This document shows, in pieces, positions 9,118-17,467 of a stretch of DNA of 64,000 bases. The stretch lies in NCBI GenBank assembly GCA_944319815.1, contig CALUEX010000009.1:1-64000 (forward strand). The letters run 5' to 3'. Numbering within the stretch: the stretch's first letter is position 1; each line of letters opens with the position of its first letter. A model generated the notes under the pieces. It had not been told where the DNA came from. It ran no database searches and saw only the letters and a list, made by a program, of their open reading frames with translations. The stretch is from an uncultured Prevotella sp. Lineage in GTDB: Bacteria; Bacteroidota; Bacteroidia; Bacteroidales; Bacteroidaceae. The position numbers were made by a program, and so were the translations under genes.

Positions 9118-10812
9118 ATGTCGATTTGGATTTTTTTTAAGATTATCGGGTCATTGGCCCTCCTCATCTACGGCATGAAGGTGATGAGCGAGGCCTTGCA
9201 GAAGATGGCCGGCTCGCAGTTGCGCCACATCCTCGGCACGATGACCAAAAACAGGTTCACCGGTATGTTCACCGGTATGTTCGTAACCTCAGCCGTGCAG
9301 TCGTCGTCGGCCACGACGGTGATGACCGTCTCGTTCGTCAACGCCGGCCTCCTTACCCTGGCACAGGCCATATCCGTAATCATGGGGGCCAACATCGGCA
9401 CCACGCTCACGGCCTGGATAATGAGCCTCGGCTTCTCGTTCAACTTCATGGACGCCGTGTTCCCCGCCTTCATAGCCGGCATCCTGCTCATCTACACGCG
9501 CCGCCACCGCTACGTGGGCGACTTCCTTTTCGGCATAGCGTTCATGTTCTTCTCGCTGGCCCTGCTCAGCCAGACGGGCGACGAGATGGACCTCGGCCAC
9601 AACCACGAGCTCATCCACTTCTTCAGCACGTTCGACACGGGCAGCTATGCCACCATAATAGTGTTCCTGCTCATAGGCACCGTGCTGACGTGCATCCTCC
9701 AGTCGTCGGCAGCCCTGATGGCCATAACCATGATGCTCTGCTCGAGCGGCGTGCTGCCCATATACCTCGGCATCGCCCTCGTGATGGGCGAGAACATCGG
9801 CACGACGGCCACCGCCAACCTTGCGGCGCTGGGGGCTAACACCCAGGCGCGGCGCGCGGCGCTTGCCCACCTGGCGTTCAACGTCTTCGGCGTGCTGTGG
9901 GTGCTCTGCGTGTTCTATCCCTTCGTCAACACGGTGTGCTCGGCCGTGGGCTACGACCCGCTGTCAGACACGCTCGACCCCGCCCGCCTGTCAGTAGTGC
10001 TGGCGGCATTCCACACGGCGTTCAACGTCTGCAACACGGCAATACTAATCTGGTTCATACCCCAGATTGAGAAACTCGTCTGCCTGCTCATCAAGCCCAA
10101 GGCCAACGACGGCGAGGACGAGTTCCGCCTGCGCTACATCGGCGGCGACACCATCATGAAGACCCCAGAGCTGTCTGTGCTCGAGGCGCAGAAGGAAATC
10201 CAGCTCTTCGCCGAAAGGACGCAGAGGATGTTCGGCTTCGTGCGCGAGCTTCTCGGCACAAAGAACGACGCGGCGTTCAACAAGCTGTTCAGCCGCATCG
10301 AGAAGTACGAGAGCATCAGCGACAACATGGAGATAGAAATCGCCAAATACCTTGACCGCGTCAGCGACGCCCACCTTAGCGACGAGACCAAGGCAAAGAT
10401 ACGCGCCATGCTGCGCGAAATATCCGAAATAGAGAGCATCGGCGACAGCTGCTACAACATAGCGCGCACGCTCAACCGCAAGGAGCGCGGCAAGGAGGAC
10501 TTCACCGAGCGCCAGTATGAGCACCTGCACCAGATGTTCGAGCTTACGGACGACAGCCTCACCCAGATGAACATCATGCTCGCAGGGCGCAAGGACAAGC
10601 TCGACGCCAACCGCTCGTTCAACATCGAGAACGAGCTTAACAACTACCGCAACCAGCTGCGCAGCCAGAACATCAACGACGTGAACGCACACGAGTACAC
10701 CTACGCCATCGGCACGATGTACATGGACATAATCTCCGAGTGCGAGAAGCTCGGCGACTACGTCATCAACGTCGTCGAGGCGCGCATGGGCACGAAGCAA
10801 CGCGAGGCATGA
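9118..10812 (+). CDS. Na/Pi cotransporter family protein with PhoU-like C-terminus
   Basis: A sodium-driven inorganic phosphate transporter of the NptA/PNaS family in the inner membrane. The N-terminal part (about 1-330) is strongly hydrophobic. It contains the two inverted-repeat signature motifs, QSSSATT at 61-67 and a second QSSAA near 200. Both are followed by GANIGTT or GENIGTT segments that form the substrate path. The C-terminal 190 residues are charged and helical and resemble PhoU, which may gate transport in response to phosphate. The length of 564 aa is normal. It is transcribed alone, divergent from the nucleoside kinase. A repeat-dense spacer follows. Confidence 0.93.
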   Translation: MSIWIFFKIIGSLALLIYGMKVMSEALQKMAGSQLRHILGTMTKNRFTGMFTGMFVTSAVQSSSATTVMTVSFVNAGLLTLAQAISVIMGANIGTTLTAWIMSLGFSFNFMDAVFPAFIAGILLIYTRRHRYVGDFLFGIAFMFFSLALLSQTGDEMDLGHNHELIHFFSTFDTGSYATIIVFLLIGTVLTCILQSSAALMAITMMLCSSGVLPIYLGIALVMGENIGTTATANLAALGANTQARRAALAHLAFNVFGVLWVLCVFYPFVNTVCSAVGYDPLSDTLDPARLSVVLAAFHTAFNVCNTAILIWFIPQIEKLVCLLIKPKANDGEDEFRLRYIGGDTIMKTPELSVLEAQKEIQLFAERTQRMFGFVRELLGTKNDAAFNKLFSRIEKYESISDNMEIEIAKYLDRVSDAHLSDETKAKIRAMLREISEIESIGDSCYNIARTLNRKERGKEDFTERQYEHLHQMFELTDDSLTQMNIMLAGRKDKLDANRSFNIENELNNYRNQLRSQNINDVNAHEYTYAIGTMYMDIISECEKLGDYVINVVEARMGTKQREA

Positions 10813-10816
10813 CTTG

Positions 10817-10998
10817 TCAGGAGTTAAAGGAGGTTCTTTTAGGAGTTAAAGGAGTTAAGGAAGTTATCGCTCGCTTCGCTCACTAAGGAGTTAAAGACAA
10901 ATGCTTTTTCTTTAGGAGTTAAGGAGTTAGGGAGTAAAGGAGTTAAGACAATAGCTTTCTCACCTATCTCCTCCCCTCGGGGAGGTCGGGAGGGGGCT
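10817..10998. repeat. GTTAAAG short-period tract with GC-rich dyad
   Basis: Imperfect GGAGTTAAA units run to about 10957 and include the motif GTTAAAGACAAATGCTTT. This motif recurs at 27880 and, changed, at 29764. The tract ends in CTCCTCCCCTCGGGGAGG plus GGGAGGGGGCT, the same composite as at 72-135. No gene is present. Confidence 0.75.
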
Positions 10999-11009
10999 GG
11001 CAACCATGC

Positions 11010-11046
11010 AAAAGGTGGCATTTCGCGATGCGAAATGCCACCTTTT
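11010..11046. terminator. AAAAGG-family hairpin
   Basis: A 17-bp perfect stem, AAAAGGTGGCATTTCGC against its complement, with a 3-base loop. It is the cleanest member of the family, lies downstream of the Na/Pi gene and is a plausible terminator. The rest of 11047-11250 is featureless spacer. Confidence 0.7.
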
Positions 11047-11268
11047 ATCGTGCGTTTTGCCGCCTTTTGCCTCACGTTTCGGCACCTTTCGCACTATATG
11101 GCGAAGCCTGCGCCGGGCCGTTCACCCCTACTTCGCTTTTCTACGCGCCACCCCGCTCGTTGCCGCCAACCACCGCCAGGTTTGTTCCTTTTAGCTTTAA
11201 AACTGTTCGCTTTAACGTTTTTAAACCAAAAACAAGCATAAAAACTATTCTTGTTTAAAAAGTTTCCC

Positions 11269-11276
11269 TACCTTTG
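11269..11276 (+). promoter_or_regulatory. -7 box for the PCMD gene
   Basis: TACCTTTG is only eight bases before the ATG at 11285, so the mRNA would have an extremely short leader. A TTG at 11251 is closer than the usual -33 spacing. Confidence 0.45.
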
Positions 11277-11284
11277 TAACCGTT

Positions 11285-12244
11285 ATGAAACATATCGGTT
11301 ACATAATACTCGCGTTCGCCGCGGCATTCGCCGCCACTCGCGCAGACGCCGCAGGCAAGGACGTACTACTGCCCTACGGCGACATGAACCGCTGGACAAT
11401 CCGCCACGTAAAGGAGTCCGGCGTAATAGGCGGCGACACCAAGACCCTCTACGAGGTAGGCCCCAACCGCACGCTTACGGGCAACAAGCCCTACGTCAAC
11501 GGCGGCGGCTCGCCCTGGGGCACGTCGAACGTCATGGCGAAGGTGATGGGCGTTGTGAAGACCAACAACTCGGTCTACCGCGACAAGCACGGCTCCGGCT
11601 ACTGCGCAAAGCTCGTGACGCACATCGAGAAGGTGCGGGTGCTCGGCCTGATGAACATGAAGGTGCTCGCGGCCGGCTCCCTATTCCTCGGCGACATGAA
11701 AGAGCCTATTACGGGAACGAAGGACGGCCCCAAGGCCATGAACAACGGCATACCGTTCACCCACAGGCCGAAGGCCCTGAAATACGACTATATGTTCAAG
11801 GCAGCCGGCACGGCCAACCGCATAAGGCAGAACGGATTTAGCAGCGGCAAGACCGTGGCCGGGCGCGACTACGCCATCACCGTGCTCTACCTCCAGAAGC
11901 GCACCGAGGACGCCAAGGGCAACATCACCGCCAAGCGCGTGGGCACGCTCGTGGTGAAATACGGCAAGAGCACCGGCGGATGGGTAAACGGCGCGACATA
12001 CGAGATACTCTACGGCGACATACGCCACAACCCCCACTACGACGCGGCGACCATGGGACTGCGCTCCACCGACTACGCACGCAACAGCAAGGGCAAGAGC
12101 GTGCCCATAAAGGAGACGGGATGGGCCTCGGCGGGCGAGACGCCCACGCACCTCGTGCTCCAGTTCTCGTCGAGCCACGGAGGGGCCTACATAGGGTCGC
12201 CGGGCAACACGCTCTGGATTGACAACGTCAGGTTAGTGTACTGA
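11285..12244 (+). CDS. Secreted PCMD domain-containing protein
   Basis: The first 22 residues form a signal peptide ending near ADA|AG. The mature protein is all-beta in appearance and ends with FSSSHGGAYIGSPGNTLWID, the usual close of the PCMD (putative carbohydrate metabolism) domain. In that domain a Ca-binding-type jelly roll finishes with a LWIDNV/LYIDEL strand. The role is probably surface glycan binding, as proposed for the family; no substrate can be read from the sequence. It lacks a lipobox, unlike the PCMD lipoprotein at 31633-32814. The next gene starts 20 bases downstream, so the two are likely co-transcribed. Confidence 0.7.
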   Translation: MKHIGYIILAFAAAFAATRADAAGKDVLLPYGDMNRWTIRHVKESGVIGGDTKTLYEVGPNRTLTGNKPYVNGGGSPWGTSNVMAKVMGVVKTNNSVYRDKHGSGYCAKLVTHIEKVRVLGLMNMKVLAAGSLFLGDMKEPITGTKDGPKAMNNGIPFTHRPKALKYDYMFKAAGTANRIRQNGFSSGKTVAGRDYAITVLYLQKRTEDAKGNITAKRVGTLVVKYGKSTGGWVNGATYEILYGDIRHNPHYDAATMGLRSTDYARNSKGKSVPIKETGWASAGETPTHLVLQFSSSHGGAYIGSPGNTLWIDNVRLVY

Positions 12245-12264
12245 CCTGCTTAAACATACATGGA

Positions 12265-13449
12265 ATGACAAGACTGCTACTCGTCGCCTTACTGATGCTT
12301 TGCACGGCCAAGGCAGGGGCTGCCGCGCCCGTTAACGAGCGGCAAGACACGGCAACCATAACCATCGAGCAACAGCCGGACACGGTAAAGAAGAAAAAAG
12401 GGCTGATTAACTGGGTGCTCAACTACCTCAACAACACCAACAAGAACAAGAAGCACAAGAAGTTCGACTTCAGCGTGCTGCCCGGCCCGCACTTCAGCAG
12501 CGACACGGGGCTCGGCCTCGGCATCATCGGCATGGGCCTTTACCGGCAAGACCAGCGCGACACCACGACGCAAATGTCCGACGTAGCAATCTTCGGCGAC
12601 ATAACGACGAAAAGCTCATACACCATCGGCATCTTCGGGACACACGTCTTCCCATACGACAAGGGACGCATAGAATACGACGTGTCGGCCAACTATTTCA
12701 AGGAGGATTTCTGGGGAATGGGCTACGATATGGGCAACGAAGACTCTAACGAGGGCATGATGAAGAGGTGGAAGATAGCGGCCAAGGCCAACTTCCTGTG
12801 GCAGGTGGCGGACAACCTGTTCATCGGCCCGTCCCTGACTTACGACTACGCACACGTCAACGAGATAGACCGCCCGGAGCTGCTTGAGGGCATGGACACC
12901 AACCTTTGGAACATGGGGCTGGGTCTTACGGTGGCCTACGACACGCGCGACATCATCACGCGACCCACGCGAGGAGTCTACGCGACGGTTACGCAGCTGT
13001 TCCACCCCAAGTTCATGGGCAGCGGCTACGCCTACACCACAACCGACTTCCGCTTCGACGCCTACACACGCCTCTGGAAGGGAGCCGTCATCGGCGGCGA
13101 CCTACGCGGCACGCTGAACTTCGGCAACCCATCGTGGGCCACGATGGCGATGCTCGGCAACTCGTCAACCATGCGCGGATACTACAAGGGACGCTACCGC
13201 GACAAGCACAAGATGGAGGCACAGGTGGAGCTGCGCCAGCACATCTGGAAGCGAAACGGCATAGCGGTCTGGGCCGGGGTGGGCACAATCTTCGACAAGT
13301 TCAGCGCCATACACTTCGACAGGCTGCTGCCCAACTGGGGCTTCGGCTACCGCTGGGAGTTCAAGAAGAACAGCAACATACGGCTCGACTACGGCTTCGG
13401 CAAGAGCGGGATGCAGGGCTTCGTCTTCAACATCAACGAGGCCTTCTAA
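12265..13449 (+). CDS. BamA/TamA family outer-membrane beta-barrel protein
   Basis: The signal peptide (about 1-20) is followed by a short basic linker and then a C-terminal 16-strand-type barrel without POTRA domains. The segment TMRGYYKGRYRDK near residue 300 corresponds to the VRGF/Y-type loop-6 motif of Omp85 proteins. It is followed by the typical alternating strand pattern up to a terminal aromatic residue (FVFNINEAF). At 394 aa it is a short, POTRA-less member, as found in Bacteroidota patatin-free surface antigens. The substrate is unknown. It sits between the PCMD gene and the phosphoethanolamine transferase, so the cluster is all envelope-related. Confidence 0.8.
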   Translation: MTRLLLVALLMLCTAKAGAAAPVNERQDTATITIEQQPDTVKKKKGLINWVLNYLNNTNKNKKHKKFDFSVLPGPHFSSDTGLGLGIIGMGLYRQDQRDTTTQMSDVAIFGDITTKSSYTIGIFGTHVFPYDKGRIEYDVSANYFKEDFWGMGYDMGNEDSNEGMMKRWKIAAKANFLWQVADNLFIGPSLTYDYAHVNEIDRPELLEGMDTNLWNMGLGLTVAYDTRDIITRPTRGVYATVTQLFHPKFMGSGYAYTTTDFRFDAYTRLWKGAVIGGDLRGTLNFGNPSWATMAMLGNSSTMRGYYKGRYRDKHKMEAQVELRQHIWKRNGIAVWAGVGTIFDKFSAIHFDRLLPNWGFGYRWEFKKNSNIRLDYGFGKSGMQGFVFNINEAF

Positions 13450-13521
13450 GGCGCGGGGCGCCGAACGGCCCTGTTATCCCCGTCCTCCACGCCATCCCGA
13501 TAGTACCAATAACACCACTGA

Positions 13522-15222
13522 ATGAAACGACTGAAGACCATACTGCAAGGCTGCGCCTCGGCGCGCGGCCTTTTTTTTATCACCATCCTGGTGCTCGCCA
13601 TACCCAACGTGGCCCTCTGCTTCACCGAGAGGATGGCCCCGGCGGCGTGCCTGGCCAACGTGTTGCTGCCCGTGGGGGCCGAGTGGTTGCTGATGACGGC
13701 CAACCGATGCCCGGGCAAGATGACGTGGGCGATGTTCCTGCTTGTGTTCTTCGCAGCCTTCCAGGTTGTGCTGCTATACCTTTTCGGCAACTCAATCATC
13801 GCCGTGGATATGTTCCTCAACCTCGTGACCACTAACCCCGGGGAGGCTCTCGAACTGCTTGACAACCTCATACCGGCCGTCTCGTTCGTCGTCGTTGTCT
13901 ACGTACCGGTGCTTGTGTTGGCGGTAGTGTCCATACGAAGGAAAGACCGCCTGCCACGCAGTTTCCTGTCATTCCAGCGCCGGCTGGCGGCCATTGCCGT
14001 GGCGACTGGCATGGCGTCGCTCGGCGCAAGCTACGCTACCGACGACGACTACCGCGCCGAGCTCCACCTTTATCCCGCCAACGTGTTCTACAACCTGTGG
14101 CTGGCCGTCGAGCGCACCAACGCCACCAACGCCTACGCCGAGACCTCGGCAGGCTTCAGCTTCAACGCCGCGGCCACCCACCATGACAGCTGCCGCGAGG
14201 CTTACGTGCTCGTGATAGGCGAGACGGCGCGCGCCTGCAGCTTCGGACTGTACGGCTACGGCCGCGACACAACGCCACTATTAGGGAAGACCGGCGGCCT
14301 GGTGGCGTTCACGAAGGCCGTAACCCAGTCGAACACGACGCACAAGAGCGTGCCCATGCTGCTCTCTGCCGTGTCGGCCGAGAACTTCGACAGCATCTAC
14401 TACGAGAAGGGAATAATCACCGCCTTCAAGGAGGCGGGCTTCCATACGGTGTTCATATCCAACCAAAGGCCTAACCACTCGTTCATCGACTTCTTCGGCG
14501 AGGAGGCCGACGAGTGGACGTTCCTGAAAGAGAGGGACGGCGGACGGGGCGACCATTCGGACGCAGCCTTGCTGTCGGAGGTGCGCCGCGTGCTGGCCAA
14601 GGGGCGCATGAAGGAGCTGATTGTGCTGCATACGTATGGCTCCCACTTCAACTACCGCGAGCGTTACCCGCGCAGCGCGGCCCACTTCAGGCCCGACGAC
14701 GCCACCGAGGCGAAGGCCAATAACCGCCCGTCGCTCGTCAACGCATACGACAACACCATACGCTTCACCGACAGCGTGCTGCACGGTGTCGTCGCCGAAC
14801 TTGCCGCCACGGGGGCGCGGGCGGCCATGGTGTACACGTCTGACCACGGCGAAAACATCTTCGACGACAGCCGCCGACTGTTCCTGCACGCCTCGCCCGT
14901 GCCGTCATACTACGAGCTTCACGTGCCGCTCATGGTCTGGACGTCAGACGCCTACCGCCGTTCGTGGCCGCAGACGGCAGCCGCGCTGGCCGCAAACTCC
15001 GGCAAGCCCGTTGCCACGAGCCTGTCAGTGTTCCACACGATGCTCGACATCGCCGGCATAGCATCGCCCATGCGCAACGACGCCCTGTCAGTGGCGAGCA
15101 CGAGATACAAGCCCCGGCCGCTGCTCTACCTTAACGACCATAACCGCGCCGTGCCCCTCGGCAAGATGCTAAGGAGCGAAAAAGACGTTAGGAAATTCCA
15201 TGAAAAAGGGATTAAACCGTAA
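13522..15222 (+). CDS. Lipid A-type phosphoethanolamine transferase (EptA family)
   Basis: An inner-membrane enzyme that moves phosphoethanolamine from phosphatidylethanolamine to an acceptor, usually lipid A. In other bacteria this lowers sensitivity to cationic peptides. The first about 170 residues contain five likely membrane helices. The catalytic sulfatase-fold domain has the nucleophile Thr235 in GETAR, a TYGSHFNY segment and metal ligands Asp441-His442 in TSDHGEN. The length of 566 aa fits the family. The gene follows the barrel gene after 72 bases. The acceptor cannot be read from sequence, so I give no gene symbol. Confidence 0.88.
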   Translation: MKRLKTILQGCASARGLFFITILVLAIPNVALCFTERMAPAACLANVLLPVGAEWLLMTANRCPGKMTWAMFLLVFFAAFQVVLLYLFGNSIIAVDMFLNLVTTNPGEALELLDNLIPAVSFVVVVYVPVLVLAVVSIRRKDRLPRSFLSFQRRLAAIAVATGMASLGASYATDDDYRAELHLYPANVFYNLWLAVERTNATNAYAETSAGFSFNAAATHHDSCREAYVLVIGETARACSFGLYGYGRDTTPLLGKTGGLVAFTKAVTQSNTTHKSVPMLLSAVSAENFDSIYYEKGIITAFKEAGFHTVFISNQRPNHSFIDFFGEEADEWTFLKERDGGRGDHSDAALLSEVRRVLAKGRMKELIVLHTYGSHFNYRERYPRSAAHFRPDDATEAKANNRPSLVNAYDNTIRFTDSVLHGVVAELAATGARAAMVYTSDHGENIFDDSRRLFLHASPVPSYYELHVPLMVWTSDAYRRSWPQTAAALAANSGKPVATSLSVFHTMLDIAGIASPMRNDALSVASTRYKPRPLLYLNDHNRAVPLGKMLRSEKDVRKFHEKGIKP

Positions 15223-15227
15223 ATAAG

Positions 15228-15414
15228 ACACCCACCCCAGCCCTCCCGAAGGGAGGGAGCTTGATATGCTTTGACAAACGGTTTCGGCAATTTTCAAAAC
15301 ACCATTCAAATAAAAACAGCTGTTCAAACATAATAGTTGAACAGCTGTTTTTATTTACATTTAATCCCACAGACTAATTAAGCTCCCTCCCTTCGGGAGG
15401 GTTGGGGTGGGTGT
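15228..15414. repeat. MITE-like element family C, copy 1
   Basis: 187 bp bounded by 35-bp terminal inverted repeats that contain CCCTCCCGAAGGGAGGGAGC. It fills the gap between two convergent genes. Copy 2 is at 48451-48621, with the same ends and a related inner TATGCTTTG stretch. Confidence 0.85.
15312..15352. terminator. Bidirectional terminator inside element C
   Basis: A 16-bp perfect stem, AAAAACAGCTGTTCAA with its complement, has a 9-base loop and A/T tails on both sides. It serves the convergent transferase and ferritin genes. Confidence 0.85.
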
Positions 15415-15418
15415 ATTC

Positions 15419-15943
15419 TTACTCACCCGCACCGCTCAGCGGGCTTGCCTGCGTATAGGTGCGCGCCCCAAGCTCCTTGTCGAGCATATAGATGCCGTAG
15501 CCGTTGTCCTTTATCATCTTGATGTTGTCGATGATGTTCTGGGCCGTTTCCTCCTCCTCTACCTGCTCGTCGATGAACCACTTGAGCATACTCTGCGTGG
15601 CAAAGTCGTTCTTCTCGTGCGTCAGGGCGTAGAGGTCGTTGATGAGCGAGGTGACCTTCTGCTCATGCTTCAGCGTGCTCTCGAACACGTCGAGGATGCC
15701 GTCCCACTCCGTAGGCACTTCGTCAATCTTCTTCAACGTAACGCGGCCGTTGCGTTGGTTGATGTAGTTGAACAGGATTTTGGCGTGGTCCTGCTCCTCC
15801 TGGAACTGCACCTCGAACCAGCTGGCCATGCCCGGCTGGCCGATTGAGTGGCAGTAAGCCGCCATTGAAAGGTACAGGTAGGCCGACCACATCTCGGCGT
15901 TGATTTGCTCGTTGAGAGCCTCTTCGATTTTCTTGTTTAGCAT
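15419..15943 (-). CDS. ftnA: Ferritin
   Basis: A cytoplasmic iron-storage protein that oxidises Fe(II) and holds the mineral in a 24-subunit shell. Ferroxidase ligands fall at the same numbers as in E. coli FtnA: Glu17, Glu50, His53, Glu94, Glu126, Glu129 and Glu130, with Tyr24 also present. The length of 174 aa is normal. The gene is monocistronic, convergent with the phosphoethanolamine transferase, and ends five bases from element C. A weak promoter-like TAACTTTT lies just upstream. No other iron genes adjoin it. Confidence 0.96.
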   Translation of the reverse strand: MLNKKIEEALNEQINAEMWSAYLYLSMAAYCHSIGQPGMASWFEVQFQEEQDHAKILFNYINQRNGRVTLKKIDEVPTEWDGILDVFESTLKHEQKVTSLINDLYALTHEKNDFATQSMLKWFIDEQVEEEETAQNIIDNIKMIKDNGYGIYMLDKELGARTYTQASPLSGAGE

Positions 15944-16326
15944 AATGGTATGTTTTAAAAGTTAATGTTCCGTCAAACGTCAAACAAAAAGCGTGCCAAC
16001 GCCCAGCGTGGCATATCCGCCCGTGGGCTAATGGCATACGTTCACATTACAAAAATAGCGAAAAAAGCGGTACGCGGCAACGCCCGTGGCCAAGAATTAT
16101 CATTTATTAGCAATCTCCGCCAGCCATCAGCCGCCACGCGCAATGATGCCGCCGCGTAACAGCCTGACAGTCAGCCGCCACGCCGTTTGCCGCCTTTCGC
16201 CCTGCAAAAGGGCACGTTTTGGCACGCAAAAGGGCACCTCTTGCCTTGCAAGAGATGCCCTTTTAGAATTCATCCGATAGTCTGGAATATAGCATTTGGC
16301 CCTAAACATAATTATAAGACACCCAT
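15944..16326. other. Spacer with AAAAGG-family hairpin
   Basis: A gene-free stretch between ferritin and element A. It contains a near-perfect hairpin at 16228-16264 (AAAAGGGCACCTCTTGC against GCAAGAGATGCCCTTTT) and a weaker related unit at 16204-16225. No credible ORF is present. Confidence 0.6.
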
Positions 16327-16439
16327 TGTAGGGACATAATTCATTATGTCCGAATGTTTCAAAGAAACATATCACATTTGCGTTTATTGAATTATACGCC
16401 CCTTAGTGGCGTGCGGACATAATGAATTATGTCCCTACA
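16327..16439. repeat. MITE-like element family A, copy 2
   Basis: 113 bp with 26-bp terminal inverted repeats (TGTAGGGACATAATTCAT and complement), extendable to ACACCC/GGGTGT at 16319 and 16448. The inner hairpin reads ATGTTTC/GAAACAT, where copy 1 has ACGTTCT/AGAACGT, so pairing is kept while the sequence has changed. Confidence 0.85.
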
Positions 16440-16530
16440 AGGGGGTGTTTTCTTAGATGATACATATATGCATTTATACACCAAAACTGCGGATGCCGCC
16501 CTTTCACAAAACAAAAAGGCGGCACAGGGG

Positions 16531-16869
16531 TTACAGCCCGGCGTCGCCCATAAGTTCGTCAATCTCATTTTGCGATATAGAGTCGCGCTCGTTCTTGTCG
16601 TAAATGGTAAGCAATGTCACGCGGCCGGTGTCCTCGTCCACCTCGACCGTGTACGTTATCACGCGCGCCCCGCCGCTCTTGCCCTTGCCTTTGTCGGTTA
16701 TCGCCATGCGCACCTTGCGCACGCCGCGCCCAAGGTCAGCACCAACGTAGGGGTTAGAGCACAGCTGCGAAACGAGATTGTCAACGTCTTGCTCAAGCGA
16801 GCGGTACTTCTTCGATAGTTTCTTGAATGCCCGCCTGAAGGCAGTTGAAAGTTCAACAGTGAAGCTCAT
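16531..16869 (-). CDS. RelE/ParE-superfamily toxin
   Basis: A small basic protein of 112 aa. It starts SFTVELSTAFRRAFKKLSKKY, the usual strand-helix opening of RelE-type toxins, and has a central RKVRMAI strand and a LLTIYDKNERDSIS C-terminal strand. Such toxins mostly act as ribosome-dependent mRNA endonucleases; whether this one does is not known. Its ATG lies inside the end of the upstream antitoxin gene (17-nt overlap), so the pair is translationally coupled. Confidence 0.8.
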   Translation of the reverse strand: MSFTVELSTAFRRAFKKLSKKYRSLEQDVDNLVSQLCSNPYVGADLGRGVRKVRMAITDKGKGKSGGARVITYTVEVDEDTGRVTLLTIYDKNERDSISQNEIDELMGDAGL

Positions 16870-17107
16870 GCTTGAATTCCTCCCATGTCTTCAGTTTCAA
16901 CTTCCCTTCCTTCACCATCTTCAGCTCCTTGAAAGCCTCGCGCAGGTCGTCCATTACTTCCTCCTTGCTGATTGTGTCAAGTTCCTCGGCCCGCTCCTTC
17001 TTGAGCGTCTTGAGGAACGCCTGCAGCTTGCGCATGGCGACGTTGTCGCCCATCAGCGACACGACATCCTGCATCACCGACTGTTGTAAACTTAATGTCT
17101 TGTCCAT
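16853..17107 (-). CDS. Antitoxin of the RelE-type pair
   Basis: 84 aa from the ATG at 17107, which has a good AGGAG site at 17116-17120. A longer frame begins further upstream but would include the promoter. The protein is helical and strongly charged, with many Lys and Glu in its C-terminal half, as expected for an antitoxin that wraps its toxin. I cannot assign its DNA-binding class. The antitoxin-first order and the overlap with the toxin gene support the call. Confidence 0.7.
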   Translation of the reverse strand: MDKTLSLQQSVMQDVVSLMGDNVAMRKLQAFLKTLKKERAEELDTISKEEVMDDLREAFKELKMVKEGKLKLKTWEEFKHELHC

Positions 17108-17128
17108 GTTATTTTCTCCTTTCATCCG

Positions 17129-17136
17129 CAAAGATA
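17129..17136 (-). promoter_or_regulatory. -7 box of the toxin-antitoxin operon
   Basis: TATCTTTG on the minus strand, 21 bases before the antitoxin ATG and just upstream of its AGGAG site. The antitoxin or the complex probably represses here. Confidence 0.6.
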
Positions 17137-17250
17137 GCACAAAATGGACGAAACAGAAAACAAAAGCAGGTAAAACGCACTTTTGTCATCGTTTTCGGGA
17201 TATGCACATTTAACGCAAAGAACGTACAAAATTCCGTCCAATCGAGTTTT

Positions 17251-17438
17251 TGCACTATCTTTACATAAAATAGGCGGCGCCTCGGAAATGAAAATAAAAG
17301 TCCGTTTCACTTACTTTTATTTTGTATTTCGCTCGACTTGCACTATCTTTACATAAAATAGGCTTCGCCTCGGAAATGAAAATAAAAGTCCGTTTCACTT
17401 ACTTTTATTTTGTATTTCGCTCGACTTGCACTATCTTT
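17251..17438. repeat. 88-bp tandem duplication, two full units plus a partial
   Basis: 17251-17338 and 17339-17426 are almost identical 88-bp units, differing at two or three bases around TAGGCGGCG/TAGGCTTCG. A third, 12-base partial unit follows. Each unit begins TGCACTATCTTT, which contains the -7 element of the promoter driving the AraC gene. The duplication therefore copied a promoter. Confidence 0.9.
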
Positions 17439-17439
17439 G
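17409..17439 (+). promoter_or_regulatory. Consensus promoter for the AraC-family gene
   Basis: TTTG at 17409-17412, exactly 19 bases, then TATCTTTG at 17432-17439. This is a textbook Bacteroidota -33/-7 pair. An upstream copy in the tandem repeat has the same spacing but TATCTTTA. Confidence 0.85.
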
Positions 17440-17467
17440 CGGAAAAAAAGAAGAATTAATTGGAAAT

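Noticed and set aside
17251-17438. Possible CRISPR or iteron array
   Set aside because: Only two full 88-bp units with no spacers and no cas or replication gene; it is a tandem promoter duplication.
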